A stretch of 64,000 bases of DNA from Psychrobium sp. MM17-31 (lineage in GTDB: Bacteria; Pseudomonadota; Gammaproteobacteria; Enterobacterales; Psychrobiaceae). The first letter of the stretch is position 1. Every line of letters starts with the position of its first letter. Below the pieces are notes generated by a model. That model was not told the origin of the DNA, searched no databases, and saw nothing but the letters and a program-made list of their open reading frames with translations. The position numbers and the translations under genes were made by a program. The DNA is taken from assembly GCF_022347785.1 (NCBI RefSeq), contig NZ_JAKRGA010000001.1, forward strand, positions 868,001-932,000, in the 5' to 3' direction. Positions 60,603-64,000 of the stretch are shown piece after piece.

Positions 60603-61928
60603 TTAACTTTGCGGGATCTTTAACACTTGGCCGATACGCAAGACATTCGAACGCATCCCATTGTGTTTCTTAATTTTTGCCACCGAGGTTTTATAACGCT
60701 TAGCAAGCATCGATAACGAATCACCGCGCACTACGGTGTGCTTTTTCGGTCGATAGTTTGCAAAATAGGTCCCCTCAGGGGCTTTTTCTTTGAAGTAATC
60801 GATTACCGCGTTGTAAATAGCATTAACTAACTTTTTGCGGTGGCTAGTGCTAAATAAGTTCTTCTCATCTTTGACGTTTGAAATAAACCCCGTTTCAATC
60901 AACAACGATGGGAAATCAGGCGATTTCAATACCGCAAGACTGGCTAATACAGGCTTGCGCTGATGTAACCGAGTTACAGGGCTAAAATTATGTAAAATAT
61001 CTGATGCTATGCTGTAGCTTTCAACTTTGGCGTGCTCCATCGACATATCGATAAGGGTACGAGCGAGATATTTGCTGTTTTCATTTGATTCAATAATTTC
61101 GCCAACACCACCAAGCAATTCAGAGTGACGTTCGTTATCCTCAAGCACTCGACCCACTTCGGTATCGGCACGCTTGTTGGACAGTACGAGCACTGAAGCC
61201 CCATTTGGCTTACGTGATGTAAAAGCATCGGCGTGAATCGATAATAATAAATCTGACGATGCTTTGCGCGCGATGGCAGAGCGTTTATTTAAACCAACGT
61301 AATAATCCCCTGTTCGCGTCAAGACAGCTTTAACGCCTTTAGTGTCGTTAAGCCGTTTAGCCAGCATTTTTGAAATGGCCAAAGTAACTGTTTTCTCATA
61401 ACGACCGCTAGCGCCAATAGAGCCAGGATCTTCACCGCCATGACCTGCATCAATCGCAATCACGATATCTCGAGTTTGCTTTGACTTATCACTACTGGTT
61501 TTAACAACGGTTGTTGTTTTTTTGGCAGGAGTTTTAGCGACGACTTTTTTTGGTAAATCGACAACTAGGCGATCGCCATAAGGACCAGTAGGTGGCAGTG
61601 AGAAAATACGCGGTTTTATGCCGCGTTTTAAGTCGATCACCAAACGCAACATGCCTTTCTTTGGCGGGCGACTGGTACGAATACGCGTCACTAAATCGCT
61701 TTTAATTTTTAACTTTTTGAGATCTGTTTTTAACGATGTACTTTTAAAATCAATCACCAACCGATGGCCATTGGTGAGATTGAAATGGGTAAACTGTGGT
61801 TTTTCACTGAGATCAAACACCACCCGAAATTTATCCGGCGATGGCCAAACCCGCACATCTTGTAGCTTATTAGCTGCGGCGGCGGTTAAGGAAAAACACA
61901 GTGCAATTAAAAACAGCGCGATTCTCAA
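60603..61928 (-). CDS. amiB: N-acetylmuramoyl-L-alanine amidase AmiB, with AMIN and LysM domains
   Basis: 441 residues. Periplasmic zinc amidase that splits septal peptidoglycan. Signal peptide ends at about residue 19 (TAAAA). An AMIN domain (about 25-125: VRVWPSPDKFRVVFDLSEKP) targets the septum. Amidase_3 runs from about 150 with zinc/catalytic blocks IAIDAGHGGEDPGSIG, LLSIHADAF and LLIETGFISN. One C-terminal LysM (about 396-440: HTVVRGDSLSMLAKRYKTSV) binds glycan. Between tsaE (4 bp upstream) and mutL (1 bp), the conserved order. Activation by EnvC/NlpD-type factors is known for the family. Confidence 0.95.
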   Translation of the reverse strand: MRIALFLIALCFSLTAAAANKLQDVRVWPSPDKFRVVFDLSEKPQFTHFNLTNGHRLVIDFKSTSLKTDLKKLKIKSDLVTRIRTSRPPKKGMLRLVIDLKRGIKPRIFSLPPTGPYGDRLVVDLPKKVVAKTPAKKTTTVVKTSSDKSKQTRDIVIAIDAGHGGEDPGSIGASGRYEKTVTLAISKMLAKRLNDTKGVKAVLTRTGDYYVGLNKRSAIARKASSDLLLSIHADAFTSRKPNGASVLVLSNKRADTEVGRVLEDNERHSELLGGVGEIIESNENSKYLARTLIDMSMEHAKVESYSIASDILHNFSPVTRLHQRKPVLASLAVLKSPDFPSLLIETGFISNVKDEKNLFSTSHRKKLVNAIYNAVIDYFKEKAPEGTYFANYRPKKHTVVRGDSLSMLAKRYKTSVAKIKKHNGMRSNVLRIGQVLKIPQS

Positions 61929-61932
61929 AATG

Positions 61933-62436
61933 TTAGGCTCTCCGTTGTTTTAACGCTTCTAGCACAGCGCTACCATTGTCTGTATTAGCACTAAAATTAA
62001 TTTCACGTTCGTTATCGACATAGGTTAATGACAATTCAATATCTGCTTGTGGCAGCATGCCAAAACCACGCTGTGGCCATTCGATTAAACACAGGCTGTT
62101 GTCAGTAAAGTAATCGCGAATTCCCATAAATTCGAGTTCTTCGGGATCGGCTAGGCGATAAAGATCAAAGTGATAGATTTTCCAATCAGCCACTTCATAA
62201 GGCTCAACTAGCGTATAAGTAGGACTCTTAACATTACCTTGATGACCAAGGGCTTGCACAAAACCGCGGGTAAAGGTTGTTTTGCCGGCTCCTAAATCGC
62301 CGTGGAGAAAAATAGTCGTAGCACCAGTCATGCACAGGGCTAAATCGCGCCCCATATTAACGGTTTGATCGCTATCAGTTAGGTGAGAGTGGAAGGAATT
62401 TAAAATATCTTTGTTATTCACGTTGTTATTTAGCAA
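61933..62436 (-). CDS. tsaE: tRNA threonylcarbamoyladenosine ATPase TsaE
   Basis: 167 residues. ATPase that helps TsaB-TsaD make t6A37 in tRNAs. Walker A FLHGDLGAGKTTFTRGFVQA, switch region VKSPTYTLVEPYEV, IYHFDLYRLADPEELEFMGI and CLIEWPQRG are all family blocks. Slightly longer at the N-terminus than E. coli TsaE (153). First gene of the tsaE-amiB-mutL-miaA-hfq run. A 129-bp divergent gap separates it from the DUF1289 gene and should contain the cluster promoter. Confidence 0.95.
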   Translation of the reverse strand: MLNNNVNNKDILNSFHSHLTDSDQTVNMGRDLALCMTGATTIFLHGDLGAGKTTFTRGFVQALGHQGNVKSPTYTLVEPYEVADWKIYHFDLYRLADPEELEFMGIRDYFTDNSLCLIEWPQRGFGMLPQADIELSLTYVDNEREINFSANTDNGSAVLEALKQRRA

Positions 62437-62565
62437 TTACAGCAATTGATTTTATTTGCAGCAATATAGCATTGACTAGCGATTTGACACAACTGGCAGC
62501 GGTTTTCTAGAATGATTTAACCGATGTTAATCACGCTATTTTACGTGAATTATTAAGAGACATTT

Positions 62566-62754
62566 ATGGATCACAGTGTACGCTCGCCCTGTATTGCCAA
62601 CTGCAAACTCGACGATGAAGAAATATGCCAAGGGTGCTTTCGCACGCTTGACGAAATTATTGGCTGGTCTTCGTCAACCAATCAACAAAAACAGGCGATT
62701 GTTGATCGCGTTACCCCACTACAAATCTCCGCTCGTGAAGCGAGAAAGCATTAA
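62566..62754 (+). CDS. DUF1289 small cysteine-rich protein
   Basis: 62 residues. Four cysteines in the DUF1289 pattern C-x3-C-x7-C-x2-C (C9, C13, C21, C24), followed by FRTLDEIIGW and a helical tail. Likely binds zinc or an Fe-S cluster, by cysteine spacing; the role is unknown. Divergent from tsaE. The start is set by the family N-terminus; GAGAC lies upstream. An unusual hairpin follows, oriented for termination of the opposite strand. Confidence 0.85.
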   Translation: MDHSVRSPCIANCKLDDEEICQGCFRTLDEIIGWSSSTNQQKQAIVDRVTPLQISAREARKH

Positions 62755-62770
62755 TTAACTAAAAAAGAGC

Positions 62771-62810
62771 AAAAAAAAGCACCTAGAAAACCGCCAGGTT
62801 TCTAGGTGCT
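62771..62810 (-). terminator. Strong hairpin with a U-run only on the minus strand
   Basis: AGCACCTAGAAA / TTTCTAGGTGCT (12 perfect pairs, extended by CC/GG inside) preceded on the plus strand by eight A residues. A minus-strand transcript would therefore end in a stem plus eight U residues, while plus-strand transcripts from the DUF1289 gene meet only GAGTTGTTCTTTT. No minus-strand gene is annotated to its right. Confidence 0.75.
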
Positions 62811-63012
62811 GAGTTGTTCTTTTGCCAACCTCAAATATTTGAATACAGCTAATCGAATAACACTCACGAGCAAGGCCCGCTTAAAACATGCGTTGATAAT
62901 CTAGTAAATCAAGCAAATTAACAAGCATTCAAAATATAATTATTGAAATAAACCAAATTCGTTTACCATAAGCACACTTTTACTGAATATTATCTAATTA
63001 AAGAGTCTTTTT

Positions 63013-63474
63013 ATGAACAAACAATATCAAATCGATAATTTAGATAAAAATATCCTTAATGCACTCAAGAAAAATGCGCGAACGCCCTATGCCGAACTCG
63101 GAAAAAAACTCGCAGTTAGTCCAGCAACGGTTCATGTTCGCATTGAGAAGATGCGCCAAGCAGGGATCATTGCTCGCACCAAGGTCGAGCTCAATGAGAA
63201 AGCACTGGGTTATGATGTGTGTTGTTTTATCGGTATTAACCTAAAGACGGCGGGCGATTACAAACCAACAATTGCCAAGCTCAACGAGATAGAAGAAGTG
63301 TTAGAAGCCTATTACACCACGGGGCATTACAATATTTTTGTGAAGATTATGGCCAAATCAATCGATCATTTACAACGCGTACTCATCGATAAAATCCAAG
63401 CCATTACAGAAATTCAATCAACGGAAACCTTGATTTCCCTCGACAACCCAATTAACAGAGAGGTTAGACCATAA
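63013..63474 (+). CDS. Lrp/AsnC-family transcriptional regulator
   Basis: 153 residues. N-terminal helix-turn-helix (LDKNILNALKKNARTPYAEL, then VSPATVHVRIEKMRQAGIIA) and a C-terminal RAM ligand-binding domain (CCFIGINLKTAGDYKPTIAK, YYTTGHYNIFVKIMAK). Closer in length and sequence style to AsnC than to global Lrp (164). No amino-acid biosynthesis gene adjoins it, so the effector cannot be named. It stands alone before slt; the 250-bp upstream region holds the minus-oriented terminator. Confidence 0.92.
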   Translation: MNKQYQIDNLDKNILNALKKNARTPYAELGKKLAVSPATVHVRIEKMRQAGIIARTKVELNEKALGYDVCCFIGINLKTAGDYKPTIAKLNEIEEVLEAYYTTGHYNIFVKIMAKSIDHLQRVLIDKIQAITEIQSTETLISLDNPINREVRP

Positions 63475-63561
63475 GATCACGCGCCAATACTAGCGTTTTA
63501 AGCAAAACCTGCCATGATGTGAATTCCACGGTAGGACGTTAATCAATTTTAGGACATACTC

Positions 63562-64000
63562 ATGTTTTCCCGATTATTCCGGCTAGCCATTTTCTCTTGT
63601 TCGCTAGCAATGACAACATCGGCACACGCAGCTGACACCATAGAAACACAGCGCCAACAGTTCGATGACGCGCGATTACAGCTCGATAAGCTTTCAGCCC
63701 GAAAAACAGTACCACAATCGTTGCGTAAGCAAATCGATGACCTCAAAGACTATCCACTCTATCCTTATTTGCAGCTATCACTGTTTAAACGCAATCTCGA
63801 AAAACGCTCTGTAAAAGACATAGAAGGCTTTCTTAATACTTATAAAAAGCTGCCGTTTAAGCACAGTTTAAGGGTGCTGGCGTTACGTAAGAAATTTAAA
63901 CGTAAACAATGGCAAGACGTAATTGCCCTTTATCGCCCCGGTGATAAAACCAGCTACCAGTGTATGCAGTTAACCGCTCTCTATAAATCAAAACAGCAGT
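63562..64000 (+). CDS. slt: Soluble lytic murein transglycosylase Slt70-like (partial, 5' part)
   Basis: 146 codons are visible before the right edge. ATG at 63562 preceded by AGGAC. A signal peptide ends at about residue 24 (SAHA), then the superhelical U-domain of Slt70 begins: QRQQFDDARLQLDKL and DDLKDYPLYPYLQLSLFKRN, the last nearly as in E. coli Slt (LKDYPLYPYLEYR). The catalytic goose-lysozyme-like domain would lie beyond the window. Enzyme of peptidoglycan turnover in the periplasm; identity based on the N-terminal domain alone. Confidence 0.85.
   Translation, partial: MFSRLFRLAIFSCSLAMTTSAHAADTIETQRQQFDDARLQLDKLSARKTVPQSLRKQIDDLKDYPLYPYLQLSLFKRNLEKRSVKDIEGFLNTYKKLPFKHSLRVLALRKKFKRKQWQDVIALYRPGDKTSYQCMQLTALYKSKQQ

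Overview
The window is chromosomal DNA of a Gram-negative marine-type gammaproteobacterium, most likely an Alteromonadales member close to Colwelliaceae or Thalassotalea. That placement is inferred from gene content and order (tesA/ybbA/ybbP, tsaE-amiB-mutL-miaA-hfq-hflX-hflK-hflC-purA, ppk-ppx), many outer-membrane and periplasmic proteins, and moderate AT richness; no taxonomic marker was compared. I see no prophage, insertion sequence, CRISPR array or integron. Both ends cut a gene: an AraC-type regulator on the left and a Slt-type lytic transglycosylase on the right.

Layout. 1-15 kb: regulator, DTW-domain tRNA modifier, FadL porin, chemoreceptor, Fur-boxed ChaN-like lipoprotein, tesA divergent from the ybbA-ybbP ABC exporter, an arginase-family hydrolase, a DUF805 membrane protein, and an AlkC-type DNA glycosylase followed by a purine permease. 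15-21 kb: DUF6702 protein and M1 peptidase, an unknown coiled-coil lipoprotein, then two intact initiator tRNA genes followed by a tandem array of four degenerate tRNA-like copies. 21-26 kb: branched-chain aminotransferase, a LysR regulator divergent from the glutathione-dependent formaldehyde detoxification pair, and ompW behind a textbook FNR-type promoter. 26-36 kb: an iron-type locus with a Fur box over its first promoter (imelysin lipoprotein, two tandem di-haem oxidoreductases, a second imelysin, a DUF1513 propeller protein and a TonB-dependent receptor), closed by a 300-bp non-coding block of stacked hairpins. 36-44 kb: thioesterase, orphan secreted protein, a fumarylacetoacetase/VOC operon facing a MarR regulator across a perfect 20-bp inverted repeat, small metabolic genes (EamA transporter, methyltransferase, two acetyltransferases, isopentenyl-PP isomerase), a LysR regulator and an unlisted 35-residue ORF. 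44-64 kb: polyphosphate metabolism, three LPS-type glycosyltransferases, purA, a second chemoreceptor, the hfl/hfq/mut cluster, DUF1289, an Lrp-type regulator and slt.

How the parts fit. The most system-like part is 26.3-35.7 kb: surface receptor, two lipid-anchored imelysins, two c-type di-haem proteins and a propeller protein probably form an envelope pathway for iron or another redox metal, repressed by Fur. The family combination is known to me from other marine gammaproteobacteria, but its biochemistry is, as far as I know, unresolved. The least explained signals are the decaying initiator-tRNA array (20.0-20.8 kb) and the multi-hairpin block (35.78-36.09 kb). All function calls come from motif recognition by eye; no database search was run.
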